Shown here: positions 1 to 10,019 of the stretch, piece by piece
Position numbering within the stretch: position 1 is the stretch's first letter
Layout of the letters: each line of letters opens with the position of its first letter
NCBI GenBank assembly: GCA_030180135.1
Contig: CM058230.1
Coordinates: 57,506,580-57,570,579, forward strand
Length of the DNA stretch: 64,000 nt
Reading direction: 5' to 3'
From: Orychophragmus violaceus
Lineage: Eukaryota; Streptophyta; Magnoliopsida; Brassicales; Brassicaceae
Translations under genes and position numbers: made by a program
The notes under the pieces: model-generated
Told to the model about the DNA's origin: nothing
Seen by the model: only the letters and a program-made list of their open reading frames with translations
Databases searched by the model: none

Positions 1-1327
1 ATCCATTTGGCCCATCTCTTCTATCGGTTTCCCTCCTTTCATGTACCGAACAAATGGACGATTGTTATACTCGGTTAACGACTCGATCGAACGAAGATGA
101 CAACCTGCAAAGATCAAGATTTAAGAAGGCAAACCGAACAATAAAAAAAAGTAGAGAAGAGCAAAGTTACCTTCGTCCAGACACTCCACAGCTCGTTTCA
201 CCCGACTGGAATGAACGTCCGGCCACTTCTGAATTCCCCGAGCGACAAGCTTGTGAAGATTCGATAAAAAGTTATCCGGTGCCAGGAGATCAAAGGAATG
301 ACGATCTGCAAGAAAATAGAACGAGCATGAGTTAGTCTATTTAGAGGAACGAGCAAAGCAAGAAAAAGTTACCATGAAGATGGTTCCATCGAGTTCTGTA
401 CGGCCTTTCCGGGTTGGGAACAGAGGCCGAATTGACCCGAGCATAAAAATAACGATCTTGCCAGTCATTAACCTTTGACAGTTTCCCGATAACGACCTTC
501 TCCCCAAAACGGGTCCTCATACAAACATAGCGGGTCCCAACGGTCGTGCTGTTCGTTGAAATTGACGTAATCTCCTCAAAGAACCGAAGAGTCATGTCTA
601 CGCCGCACTCGGAGGCCAGAATCATAGAACCGACCAGGTTCTGAACAGCCGCTAGACACAGCTGGGAAAGGGCGATCCTCCTCTCTTCACAATAGGCAAC
701 GAGCAGCCTCGGCAAAGGAAACCTCAGATGAATATGCTTAAACCAAAAATTGTACAGGCATATCCATCCTTCCGGACAATTCCAGGGTCTCTCATGAGGT
801 TCGGGCTTACGAAGCTCGAGCCGACCAGCGCCTTCGGGAGCACAGTTGTCCAAAAGCCATGTCAAATCATCATCCGTGCATTTGGTCGGAAGAACGGGAC
901 GCACATGACGTTTCTTCTTCGCTGAAGAATCCGCGGCCCCATGTTTTGTTCTCTTCCGAGCCTTCTTAGAACTGCTCGGCTCTATTACCATCCTGTCGAT
1001 CCTCGCCTGATCAACGATAGCTACGGCCTCCGCCTTCACTGGGAGAGAGCCTAAACGATGAGTAAACGGGGGCAACCAAGGCCGAGTACCGTCGTCCTCC
1101 AAGTCTATCAGGTATGGGACCCAAAAACTCTGAACGCTACACGAAGCTGAAAGAGCCCGAGCCCGATTATCTTCAGAACTCTGAGCAATAATTTATGTTC
1201 GCGCCGAACCTGACGAAGAATTCTGTTGCGAAACAGACGAGCTGGATTGAGCAGAGTTACCCTCGGACAGCCTTACCGAGTACAGATCCTGACCCGAAGA
1301 CGAGGCTGGTTTCGAATCGATTCTCAT
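1..1327 (-). CDS. Antisense spliced ORF in the 3' region of a Tat-like gypsy element (partial, one in-frame stop)
   Basis: Seen: three exons in one reading frame. Exon 1 runs 1327-373, exon 2 305-171, and exon 3 from 104 off the window edge. The introns (372-306 and 170-105) are about 66 nt, begin GTAACT, end TTGCAG, and splice keeps the frame open through both. The ATG at 1327-1325 is in frame, but TAA at 1195-1193 interrupts exon 1, so this copy may be dead or start further in. The protein has a Ser-rich start, a basic Lys/Arg stretch and a hydrophobic FPLPRLLVAYCEERRIALSQL region. Family knowledge: this resembles the plant 'putative gypsy type transposon' domain (Transposase_28), known as an extra antisense ORF between pol and the 3' LTR in Tat-lineage elements. 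Function unknown. The opposing LTR (1667-2314) reads on the plus strand. The family call is from memory of motif style, not a search. Confidence 0.6.
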
Positions 1328-1438
1328 AACTTACAAATACAACAACAAAACTAGAGAGAGAAAGAAAATTTTAGAGAGAAGGAAGAGCGAAATACCTGCG
1401 GAAGGAGAGAAATGAAAGTGGAAAGGAATAGTGAGATG

Positions 1439-1446
1439 TATTTATA
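1439..1446 (-). promoter_or_regulatory. TATA box for the antisense ORF
   Basis: Minus-strand TATAAATA about 112 bp upstream of the antisense ATG, followed by a CT-rich stretch typical of a plant 5' leader. It lies between the antisense ORF and the LTR, so the ORF would have its own promoter rather than relying on the LTR. Confidence 0.5.
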
Positions 1447-1648
1447 AGCGGAGCAAAAAGATTTCGAGACAAACGCAATAATGACCCCCTACGCAACCTT
1501 TCAGCTTCCAGCAGTTGTAGGTATCATCATTACGACGATAAAGCAAGCAAATCAAACTGGCCGACCATATCTACACCGAATAAATATCGTCCCAACTAAA
1601 ACACCGTCAAAATCCGTCGACTTCAAGTACCACGAAGATCGACGAACT

Positions 1649-1661
1649 GAGGGGGGGGGGG
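1649..1661 (+). other. Polypurine tract of the Tat-like element
   Basis: GA followed by eleven G residues, five bases before the LTR start. This fixes the LTR on its right as the 3' LTR of a plus-strand element whose body lies left of the window. The interval 1447-1648 between the antisense promoter and this tract shows no ORF. Confidence 0.75.
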
Positions 1662-1666
1662 CTTAC

Positions 1667-2314
1667 TGTTATATATGGTTTTAGCACTCCATCCATTTAG
1701 AAGGCCCAATACTTATTCTCTGAACAGAGGTCGGCCCAACAGAATCAAAACGGCCCAACAAGCAACGAAAGCCCGAACATATACGCTCAGACCGAGCCCA
1801 TTACCATCGGCTCGGCTCGGCTCGACTTGAGCCGAGCGACAGCAAGTCAGCGCGGCTACGCTAACGGCCAAAGGAACGTACGGCTCAGCCTATCTCGTCA
1901 CCAAGTACGGCCCAATCCGCACGAGCTCGACAAGCGGTCAACGGCCTGTAAAAAGTACGACCGTATTTTACTATAAATAGGAGTCGTCACTGTACATTAA
2001 TGTAACGTTTTGGGATCTGTGCACTTCTAACTACTTTCTCTCTCTAGAGTCAATTTCCCGAATTGTAAACCGAGCACGTCTTTCGGCCTGCTCGGGAGTC
2101 TGAATACAAAACATGCTCATTACCGAGCACATCACTCTCGTCAAAGAATCTCGAACGTAATCTCCTTCTTGTTCATCCTGAACACAATTTCACTCTCGCT
2201 TGTCTCTGAATCTAGTCGGTTCTCTCTTAAGAACAACTTAGCTCTCTTGGACCGAGCACGTCAACTCTCAAGCAAGACGCGCATTACGATCTCGTGACCA
2301 TCTCGGTAATTACA
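1667..2314 (+). mobile_element. 3' LTR of a Tat-like Ty3/gypsy element
   Basis: A 648-bp LTR beginning TGTTATATATGG and ending GGTAATTACA (TG...CA), directly after a polypurine tract. It contains CTATAAATAG at 1971-1980 as probable promoter and short repeats of CTCGGCTCGG around 1810. The matching 5' LTR is outside the window, so the target duplication (candidate GTGAG at 2315) cannot be confirmed. Assignment to Tat rests on the accompanying antisense ORF. Confidence 0.7.
1972..1979 (+). promoter_or_regulatory. LTR TATA box
   Basis: TATAAATA inside the 3' LTR, about 305 bp from its 5' end. It is the likely core promoter of the Tat-like element. Confidence 0.55.
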
Positions 2315-2742
2315 GTGAGTAAAAATTAACATGGATGAATCATCAATTGTTGTTCTCGTGTGGATGAGCTTGAAAACCTCTTACGCTACCACACTTCTAA
2401 TATGGAATACAATGTCATCATCATCAACAGCAATAATGATTTCTTCTCTAGTTATTTTTAAAAGATATGGTAAAAGATAGGACAAAAGTAATCAAAAGAG
2501 AGAAGAAAAAATCATTCTTAATACACTCTAATGTATACTGAATGAAAATGTATGGATAATAACATATATGTTAGCCTATTAAATATTTTACTACATGTAT
2601 ATATTATATATATTGAATATAAATATATAGATAACAAAGCACATACGAGCCGGTTAATATTTTTATTTTCTGTAAATGTATATATTAAATGTTATTGTAT
2701 GGAGAACAACACACACATGTTAGTTGGTTAATACTATTATTT
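2315..2742. repeat. AT-rich stretch with degenerate ~72-75 bp tandem repeat
   Basis: No gene is seen. Units beginning TATGGATAATAAC (2551), TATAGATAACAAAGC (2626) and TATGGAGAACAAC (2698) share the order 'GATAAC... GTTAGCC/GGTTAATA... TTTTAT... TGTATATAT'. The third unit is split by the poly(A) retroposon and resumes at 10332-10360 (GTGGATAACAAAC). The repeat is diverged, so the period is approximate. Confidence 0.5.
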
Positions 2743-3326
2743 AAGGAAATAGTGAAAAGGCTCTTTCTCTCTCTTCTAGAGAGAAGTTTTCTCTCGAGCC
2801 TCTTCAATGAGGTTTTTTTTCAGAGTTTAATCTCTTCTCTCATCTCCATCTTTCAGAGATTAATCTCTTTTTTTCCCCTCCCGGTGTTCAGTTTCAGGCC
2901 GTTCTTCTTCTTGATCGGCTTTTCGATCTTCGTTCGGCTTGTTCCGATGGTGTAGATCGATCTTTTGGGGTGTTTTTCAAGGATCCTTGATCCTAATAAG
3001 TCCCGATGTTGCTTCTGCGGCTGGCTGTCTTTTTCCGATGTCGGAATCTCCCGGTTCTCCGGACTTTATCTTTCGATCGCGCTCCCTTTTCTATCTGCTC
3101 ACCGTATAGGCCCTGATCTGTCTCGGCTCTGTCTTTGCTCCTCCTTTCACCGGGAATAATATCGCTTCCGTCCCGCCGCTTTGAGAAAGCTTATGGCGGA
3201 CTTTGATGGGTGTTCTCATCCCATCTCCGGTGGCGTCTCCTTGGGTCTGGTGGTTTCCGCCAGGGTTGTAGTTACTGTTCTTCTTTGGATGCAGGTACTC
3301 TATGGTGGTTCGGGATCGTATAGATC

Positions 3327-4223
3327 TGATGTAGCCCCGGAGCAGAAGCTTGAGTGATGAGTTGATGGAGATCGAACCACTGACTTAAAAGTTCTCTTGG
3401 TTTGATCGACTTGGATGGATGGTGAGTAGAGATGGGATTATTCCTGCTGGCTTAAGAGCTCTCTCAGAAACAATCAGTGGATGGAATGGATTGAGGTCGC
3501 CACAAGATCCTATGAGTCTGAATCTTGATAAGACAAAAGCCTTCTCTTCGTTTGAATCACACAAAACAATAGAGAAAACAAGTTGCGGTTTCTTTGCTTG
3601 AAGAAAACACTCGGTGTACTTTATTGATCTGGGGTAAATGATACACGGCTGTGAGAGGGGACTTTATAAACAGTCCAAACAGCTATGCCCTTCTAGGGGA
3701 CTTGAAGCAAATAAAACATAAAAGGAAAGTACTGACTCAATTCGGACCTAATGAAATAAAGACTACAACGGCTACTTTTATGATTGAAACTACTAAGGGA
3801 AACAAAGATTTGATCCTGCAAAACAAAGAGACAACGGTCATATAATGTGTATAAATGAAACTCATACCTTAGCTTATGTTTGGTATGTCCTTGGCCGTTG
3901 ATCAGAAGCATCCTTCAATCGTAGCATTCTGGCCTCGGAAGCTTGAGCTAGTGTCGATGCTACTTCCTGAGCTAGTGCCGATGCTGCTTCCTGAGCTAGT
4001 CGTGATGCTATAGATTGTCAGTCCTTTTTGAGCTGAGCTGAATAGTGTTGAGCTATCCATCCTGATGAAGACTTGTTCCTGCTCTTGGTCAGTAGCTTGA
4101 CTCAGTAGGCTTTGCACAGCTTCATTGACTTGGTTCCTCAAAGCCTTTGTTGCTGACCTTGTCAATGGACCTTTCCTTATGATGGGCATTGGATCTTTGG
4201 CTTCTGGTTCTATGGCCTCATCA
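3327..4223 (-). mobile_element. 3' LTR of the CRM-like element
   Basis: On the minus strand it begins TGATGAGGCC and ends CTACATCA. The first 322 bp encode the last ~107 residues of the polyprotein, including three 27-bp repeats. The rest (3327-3901) is non-coding. Confidence 0.9.
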
Positions 4224-7200
4224 TACCCTCCCCCTTGAAGAGGTTCTGTCCTCAGAACTGATTGACCTGCATCATAAGGAGCTAAATCAGAAACATTGAA
4301 CGTTGGAGAAATGTTTAACTCACCTGGCAGCTCAAGCTTGTATGCGTTGTCATTGATCTTCTCCAAGACTCGGAATGGCCCATCTCCTCTTGGTGTTAGC
4401 TTTGACTTCCTCTGATTGGGAAACCTTTCTTGCCTCATGTGTAGCCAGACCCAATCTCCTGGTTCAAATATCACCTCCTTTCTTCCTTGGTTAGCTTTCA
4501 GCCTATGCTTCTCGGTTTTCTTCTCTACATTCTCCTTAACTCTTTGGTGTAGCTTCTTGACAAAGCTTGCTTTTGCTTCTCCTTCTGTACTTGTATAGAT
4601 AGCTTGAGGCAAAGGGGTAAGGTCTAAAGGAGCCAAAGGATTAAACCCATACACAACTTCAAAAGGAGAGTGGTTAGTAATCGAATGCTTAGCATGATTA
4701 TAAGCAAACTCAATGAATGGCAAGCAAGATAACCAGTTGTTTATATTCTTACCAACCGTGGCTCTTAGGAGTGTTGAGAGAGTCCGGTTTACTACCTCAG
4801 TTTGCCCATCTGTTTGGGGATGACAAGTGGTGGAATAGAGCAGATTGGTGCCCAACTTCCTCCAAAGTACCCTCCAAAAGCTCAAGAACTTTGTGTCCCT
4901 GTCCGAGACAATAGTCCTTGGAATTCCATGCAACTTGACCACTTCCTTAAAGAATAGATCAGCTATCTGCACAGCATCGTTAGTCTTGTTGCAAGCAATA
5001 AAATGAGCCATTTTAGAAAACCTATCAACAACTACAAAGATGGAGTCCTTGTTGTTGATCTTGGGCAATCCTAAAACAAAATCCATTGAAATGTCCACCC
5101 ATGGTGTGTTAGGAATTGGTAAAGGCATATATAAACCATGTGGATGTAACCTGGACTTGGCCTTTAGGCATGTGATGCATTTGGCACAGAACCTTTCCAC
5201 ATCTCTCTTCAAGTGTGGCCAAAAGAAATGCTCCTTCAAGACACTATAAGTCTTGTCTCTGCCAAAATGTCCCATCAAACCTCCTCCATGAGCCTCTCTA
5301 GTGATCAACTCCCTCATGGAACCTTGTGGAAGGCACAGCCTTTTCTCCTTGAACAGAAAACCATCTTGTTGATAGAACACCCCAAATGCTGCCTTAGATG
5401 TCTCCTGGTACACGTCCTTGAAGTCTGGATCATCAGCATACATGTCTTTGATGTGCTCAAATCCCATGATCTTAGACTCCATTGTTGTTATGAGAGCATG
5501 ACGCCTTGATAGTGCATCTGCTACAATGTTTTCTTTCCCCTTCTTGTACTTGATCACATAAGGAAAAGTTTCTATGAACTCCAACCACTTTGCATGCCTT
5601 TTCTTAAGAGTAGTCTGCCCTCTTAGGTGCTTTAGAGTCTCATGATCTGTATGTATCACAAATTCTTTAGAAAGCAAGTAATGTTGCCAAGTTTCCAGTG
5701 ACCTCACCAGAGCATACAACTCTTTGTCATATGTTGGGTAGTTGAGTGTTGCACCGCTCAGCTTCTCACTAAAGTAAGCTACTGGTCTGCCTCCCTGTAT
5801 CAGTACTGCACCTATTCCTGTACCAGAAGCATCACACTCAATCTCAAACATTTTATCAAAGTTAGGAAGTACCAATACTGGTGCATTGGTGAGACTGGTT
5901 TTGAGCCGTGTGAATGCTTGCTCCTGAGCCTCTCCCCATTCAAAAGCTTTGTCCTTCTTGATCACTGAGGTAAGAGGTGCTGCTATGGTGCTGAAGTCTT
6001 TGACAAACCTCCTGTAGAAGCTTGCTAGACCATGGAAGCTCCGAACATGTCCTATTGTTGTAGGTGTCGGCCAATCTTGTATTGCCTTGATCTTCTCATC
6101 ATCCACCTTAAGTCCCTGTGAACTTACAACAAATCCTAGGAAAACCAATTGATCAGTGCAAAAGATGCATTTCTTTAAGTTTGCATAAAGACCTTCTGAT
6201 CTAAGTGTTTGCATAACCTGTTCTAGATGCTTAACATGATCATCTAAGCAGTGGCTATAAATCAGTATGTCATCAAAATATACTACCACAAACTTAGAAA
6301 TAAAAGCTCTTAGAACCTGGTTCATTAGCCTCATGAATGTGCTGGGAGCATTGGTGAGGCCAAATGGCATGACAAGCCATTCATACAGCCCTTGCTTGGT
6401 TTTGAAAGCTGTTTTCCACTCATCTCCTTCTTTCATCCTGACTTGGTGATATCCACTCTTCAAGTCTATCTTTGAGAAGATGGTTGCTCCACTTAGCTCA
6501 TCAAGCATGTCATCAAGTCTTGGGATAGGATGTCTGTACTTGATTGTGATGTTGTTTATGGCCCTGCAATCAACACACATTCTCCATGTACCATCCTTCT
6601 TTGGGACGAGTAGAACTGGTACAGCACATGGACTCAAGCTTTCCCGGATATATCCCTTTGACATCAGCTCTTGAACTTGCTTTTCCAGCTCCTTAGCCTC
6701 TTCTGGATTCACTCTATAAGCTGGCCGGTTGGGCAATGGAGCTCCTGGTACCAAATCAATTTGGTGTTCAATGCCTCTCAGTGGTGGAAGTCCAGCTGGT
6801 ATGTCCTCTGGAAAGACATCCTTGAATCTGTCCAATAGCTCAGTCACGGCTAAGGGATGCTCCTGCTCTTCTGAACCTGAAATATACCCTTCTCTAAAGA
6901 TCATGAGTAGCACATGTTCTTTATGTTCCAAAGATTTCAGTACATTAGAAGGTGTCACAAAAAGATTGGTCTTACTTACCTTGGAACCTTTGTCCATTGC
7001 CTTCTGCATTTCATACACTTCTCGTGGTGTTAATGGAGCTAGGTTGTGCTTCTTGTTCTGGTGTGTGAAGCTGTAGACGTTGGTCCTCCCATTGTGCACA
7101 GTTTCTTTATCAAATTGCCATGGTCTCCCTAAGAGTAGATGACCTGCTTGCATTGGCACAACATCGCATTTCACTTGATCATTGTACTTGCCTATGCTGA

Positions 7201-8635
7201 AGGGTACCATGACTTGCTCAGCTATCCTCATCTCAGTCTCATCATTGAGCCACCTTAACTTGTATGGTCTTGGATGCTTGGTCTTTTGCAGCTTCAGTTT
7301 CTCTACTAGATAAGCACTAGCAACATTAGTACAAGATCCTCCATCTATGATCAGGCTACATACCTTGGCATCAATGGTGCATCTGGAATGAAAGATATTC
7401 TCTCTTTGGATTGTTTCTGGCTCAAACAATGCACTAAGAGCTCTTCTGGTCACAAGTATCTCTCCCACATCTGGATAATCCGTCACCTCTTCTTCGGATT
7501 CCGCTAGCTCAAGCTCTGCCTCATCTTGTGACTCAATGTCTCCATTGTCCCTTAACACCATCACCCGCTGGTTTGGACAATCTCTAGCATAGTGACCTTT
7601 CCCTTGGCACTTGAAACATGTAATGTCTCTGGACCTTTGAGGAGGAGCCTTGCTGGTGTCGGGTTTGTTACCCTTGGGCTGCTCATAGTTAGATTTCTTG
7701 ATCTTTGAGTCAGCTTCTGTCGCTTTGCCTTTGTCTTGGTTCCGTTGAGGCTGAGTCCAAGTTGTCCTGCTTCGACTGGTTGCAGCAACCTTCCTCTTGA
7801 TGTGTTGCTCAGCTTGGACAGCTAAATGCAACAATCCTTCAAGATCCTCATAAGGCTGTCGCTCTACCTTGCGTGCAATCCTATCCTGAAGACCGTCTAG
7901 AAACTGAGCCATCAAAGTTTCTTCTGAGTCATCTACCTCCAGCCTGTTCTTCATGGTTTCAAACTCCTCAAAATAATCTTCAACTGACTTGTTTCCTTGA
8001 GAGAGTTTCCTGAACCTCTTCTGAAGATCTCTATGGTAGTAAGCTGGTACATATCTCTTCCTTAGAGCATACTTCATGTCATCCCAATTGCTTAACTGAC
8101 CATGTCTTAACCTCCTTCTCTCTGATACTTCTCTGTCCCACCATGCCAATGCATTATCAGTGAGTTGAGCTGCAGCTAAGGAGACTTTTCTTGCTTCAGA
8201 GTATTGGTAGTACTCATAGATGTACTCCATTCTTCTTTCCCAATCCAGATAAGCTTCCGGATTCACCTTTCCAGCAAAAGTAGGAGCCGTGAGCTTCAAG
8301 TCTTTGCCTCCACGTCTCTGATCATCATCCTCATTGCCTCTGCCTCCATCTCCACGCCTAGGCTGGTGATAGTTTCTCCTTCCTCTACCCCTGCCATGGA
8401 TGTTAAATCCCCTTCCTCCCTGATTTGGATCAGGAGGTAACTCATCCTCCTCTAACTCAGGCATCTCGTCATCGGTTGTTTCTTCTTCTCGCTGCCTATG
8501 ATTTCTATTCAAGTTGCGGATTGGTTCTCGGTGAATAGGCCTCTGTTCCAGCTGAGTGAGCCTACCACTGATGTCTCTCATGGTTTCAAGCAACTGATTC
8601 ATGGTGAGTTGATCTTGTCCAACTTCTTCTCCCAT
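3902..8635 (-). CDS. Gag-Pol polyprotein of the CRM-like element (1,577 aa, intact)
   Basis: Start chosen at ATG 8635-8633 (MGEEVGQ); the open frame extends upstream to 9091 only through AT-rich leader. Order: gag with a G/R-rich tract (GRGRGRRN) and capsid-like region, CCHC knuckle CFKCQGKGHYARDC (~residue 340), protease IIDGGSCTNVA (~430; DGG in place of the common DSG/DTG), RT with the catalytic YFDDIL (~784), RNase H (ECDASGTGIG, ~930), integrase HHCC (HGGGLMGHFGRDKTY, ~1112) and DDE residues (DISMDF, SDRDTKF, the E in GQTEVV). The C-terminus continues through the polypurine tract (codons for LQGGGY) into the 3' LTR and ends at 3902-3904. CRM elements are known to encode the integrase C-terminus or CR motif partly in the LTR. 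No stop or frameshift is seen, so it is probably functional. Confidence 0.9.
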   Translation of the reverse strand: MGEEVGQDQLTMNQLLETMRDISGRLTQLEQRPIHREPIRNLNRNHRQREEETTDDEMPELEEDELPPDPNQGGRGFNIHGRGRGRRNYHQPRRGDGGRGNEDDDQRRGGKDLKLTAPTFAGKVNPEAYLDWERRMEYIYEYYQYSEARKVSLAAAQLTDNALAWWDREVSERRRLRHGQLSNWDDMKYALRKRYVPAYYHRDLQKRFRKLSQGNKSVEDYFEEFETMKNRLEVDDSEETLMAQFLDGLQDRIARKVERQPYEDLEGLLHLAVQAEQHIKRKVAATSRSRTTWTQPQRNQDKGKATEADSKIKKSNYEQPKGNKPDTSKAPPQRSRDITCFKCQGKGHYARDCPNQRVMVLRDNGDIESQDEAELELAESEEEVTDYPDVGEILVTRRALSALFEPETIQRENIFHSRCTIDAKVCSLIIDGGSCTNVASAYLVEKLKLQKTKHPRPYKLRWLNDETEMRIAEQVMVPFSIGKYNDQVKCDVVPMQAGHLLLGRPWQFDKETVHNGRTNVYSFTHQNKKHNLAPLTPREVYEMQKAMDKGSKVSKTNLFVTPSNVLKSLEHKEHVLLMIFREGYISGSEEQEHPLAVTELLDRFKDVFPEDIPAGLPPLRGIEHQIDLVPGAPLPNRPAYRVNPEEAKELEKQVQELMSKGYIRESLSPCAVPVLLVPKKDGTWRMCVDCRAINNITIKYRHPIPRLDDMLDELSGATIFSKIDLKSGYHQVRMKEGDEWKTAFKTKQGLYEWLVMPFGLTNAPSTFMRLMNQVLRAFISKFVVVYFDDILIYSHCLDDHVKHLEQVMQTLRSEGLYANLKKCIFCTDQLVFLGFVVSSQGLKVDDEKIKAIQDWPTPTTIGHVRSFHGLASFYRRFVKDFSTIAAPLTSVIKKDKAFEWGEAQEQAFTRLKTSLTNAPVLVLPNFDKMFEIECDASGTGIGAVLIQGGRPVAYFSEKLSGATLNYPTYDKELYALVRSLETWQHYLLSKEFVIHTDHETLKHLRGQTTLKKRHAKWLEFIETFPYVIKYKKGKENIVADALSRRHALITTMESKIMGFEHIKDMYADDPDFKDVYQETSKAAFGVFYQQDGFLFKEKRLCLPQGSMRELITREAHGGGLMGHFGRDKTYSVLKEHFFWPHLKRDVERFCAKCITCLKAKSRLHPHGLYMPLPIPNTPWVDISMDFVLGLPKINNKDSIFVVVDRFSKMAHFIACNKTNDAVQIADLFFKEVVKLHGIPRTIVSDRDTKFLSFWRVLWRKLGTNLLYSTTCHPQTDGQTEVVNRTLSTLLRATVGKNINNWLSCLPFIEFAYNHAKHSITNHSPFEVVYGFNPLAPLDLTPLPQAIYTSTEGEAKASFVKKLHQRVKENVEKKTEKHRLKANQGRKEVIFEPGDWVWLHMRQERFPNQRKSKLTPRGDGPFRVLEKINDNAYKLELPGELNISPTFNVSDLAPYDAGQSVLRTEPLQGGGYDEAIEPEAKDPMPIIRKGPLTRSATKALRNQVNEAVQSLLSQATDQEQEQVFIRMDSSTLFSSAQKGLTIYSITTSSGSSIGTSSGSSIDTSSSFRGQNATIEGCF
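3935..4020 (-). repeat. 27-bp tandem repeat in the LTR and pol C-terminus
   Basis: Three near-identical units (GAGCTAGTGCCGATGCTGCTTCCT type, plus-strand view) encode a Ser/Gly/Thr-rich tail of the form SSGSSIGT. The same array is in the other LTR near 9731-9816. Confidence 0.8.
4226..4236 (-). other. Polypurine tract of the CRM-like element
   Basis: Minus-strand AAGGGGGAGGG next to the 3' LTR. It is also coding (Gly-Gly-Gly), so the reading frame constrains it. Confidence 0.85.
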
Positions 8636-9107
8636 TAGTACCTGAAACTGACACAAGCGAGTATCAAGGTCTAACAAATAAGTTTTGAAGAAAGGTAAAA
8701 GGTTAAACTGAATGGTAACAATGAAATATTTCTTTTTTTTTTTTGTTTTTATGTAAATAAAAAGAGAAAGTCGAAATTGAAAGCTATGGATGCAAGAGTA
8801 ATGATGCAATATGGAGTTTCCTTTTCTTGAGAAATCGATGAAAACAAAAATGGAAATAGGTATATTTTTTTTTGATTTTTGAATAGGATTTCGAAATCTA
8901 AGGAAACAAAAGAGGTAACTAATAGAAACTAACAGATTTTTTTGGTTTTTATGCAAGTAATTCAGATCAAACAAAGAATCAAAAGGAAAAAGATGATGAA
9001 CACTTTTTTTTTTTTTTTGGATTAAGATGCAATGAAATGGAAAATATGAATCTAGATGCAAATGAAAACAAAAGTAATGGATAGATAACACCTGTTAGGA
9101 GCCTTTC

Positions 9108-9120
9108 GGCTCTGATACCA
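9108..9120 (-). other. Primer-binding site (tRNA-iMet type) of the CRM-like element
   Basis: Minus-strand TGGTATCAGAGCC, two bases inside the 5' LTR; this is the standard plant complement to the initiator tRNA-Met 3' end. Between it and gag (8636-9107) is an AT-rich leader with T-runs and no supported gene. Confidence 0.9.
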
Positions 9121-9122
9121 GA

Positions 9123-10019
9123 TGATGTAGCCCCGGAGCAGAAGCTTGAGTGATGAGTTGATGGAGATCGAACCACTGACTTAAAAGTTCTCTTGGTTTG
9201 ATCGACTTGGATGGATGGTGAGTAGAGATGGGATTATTCCTGCTGGCTTAAGAGCTCTCTCAGAAACAATCAGTGGATGGAATGGATTGAGGTCGCCACA
9301 AGATCCTATGAGTCTGAATCTTGATAAGACAAAAGCCTTCTCTTCGTTTGAATCACACAAAACAATAGAGAAAACAAGTTGCGGTTTCTTTGCTTGAAGA
9401 AAACACTCGGTGTACTTTATTGATCTGGGGTAAATGATACACGGCTGTGAGAGGGGACTTTATAAACAGTCCAAACAGCTATGCCCTTCTAGGGGACTTG
9501 AAGCAAATAAAACATAAAAGGAAAGTACTGACTCAATTCGGACCTAATGAAATAAAGACTACAACGGCTACTTTTATGATTGAAACTACTAAGGGAAACA
9601 AAGATTTGATCCTGCAAAACAAAGAGACAACGGTCATATAATGTGTATAAATGAAACTCATACCTTAGCTTATGTTTGGTATGTCCTTGGCCGTTGATCA
9701 GAAGCATCCTTCAATCGTAGCATTCTGGCCTCGGAAGCTTGAGCTAGTGTCGATGCTACTTCCTGAGCTAGTGCCGATGCTGCTTCCTGAGCTAGTCGTG
9801 ATGCTATAGATTGTCAGTCCTTTTTGAGCTGAGCTGAATAGTGTTGAGCTATCCATCCTGATGAAGACTTGTTCCTGCTCTTGGTCAGTAGCTTGACTCA
9901 GTAGGCTTTGCACAGCTTCATTGACTTGGTTCCTCAAAGCCTTTGTTGCTGACCTTGTCAATGGACCTTTCCTTATGATGGGCATTGGATCTTTGGCTTC
10001 TGGTTCTATGGCCTCATCA
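9123..10019 (-). mobile_element. 5' LTR of the CRM-like element
   Basis: Copy of 3327-4223 with the same length and the same internal ORF fragments. It carries the pol C-terminal coding stretch without an upstream frame. Confidence 0.9.

Larger units (their letters stand above)
3327..10019 (-). mobile_element. Complete CRM-like Ty3/gypsy retrotransposon (6,693 bp)
   Basis: Two 897-bp LTRs (3327-4223 and 9123-10019) flanked by the 5-bp duplication AGATC (3322-3326, 10020-10024). A primer site complementary to initiator tRNA-Met abuts the 5' (right) LTR and a polypurine tract abuts the 3' (left) LTR. One uninterrupted gag-pol ORF lies inside. The LTRs look identical on reading, so insertion was recent. 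The RT and gag style, plus pol running into the 3' LTR, point to the chromovirus CRM clade, whose members favour plant centromeres. CRM is the best guess and Reina-like is the main alternative. Confidence 0.85.

Noticed and set aside
54..335. 93-aa plus-strand ORF near the window start
   Set aside because: It lies opposite the spliced antisense exons and has low-complexity composition. The splice-supported minus-strand reading explains the sequence better.
2689..3159. Two plus-strand ORFs (88 and 64 aa) that might be a host gene
   Set aside because: They sit inside the poly(A) retroposon flanked by the 15-bp duplication. Composition is pyrimidine-rich leader-like and no domain was recognised.
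3419..3911. Small ORFs repeated exactly at 9215-9707
   Set aside because: They are LTR sequence of the CRM-like element, not genes; the exact duplication is explained by the two LTRs.
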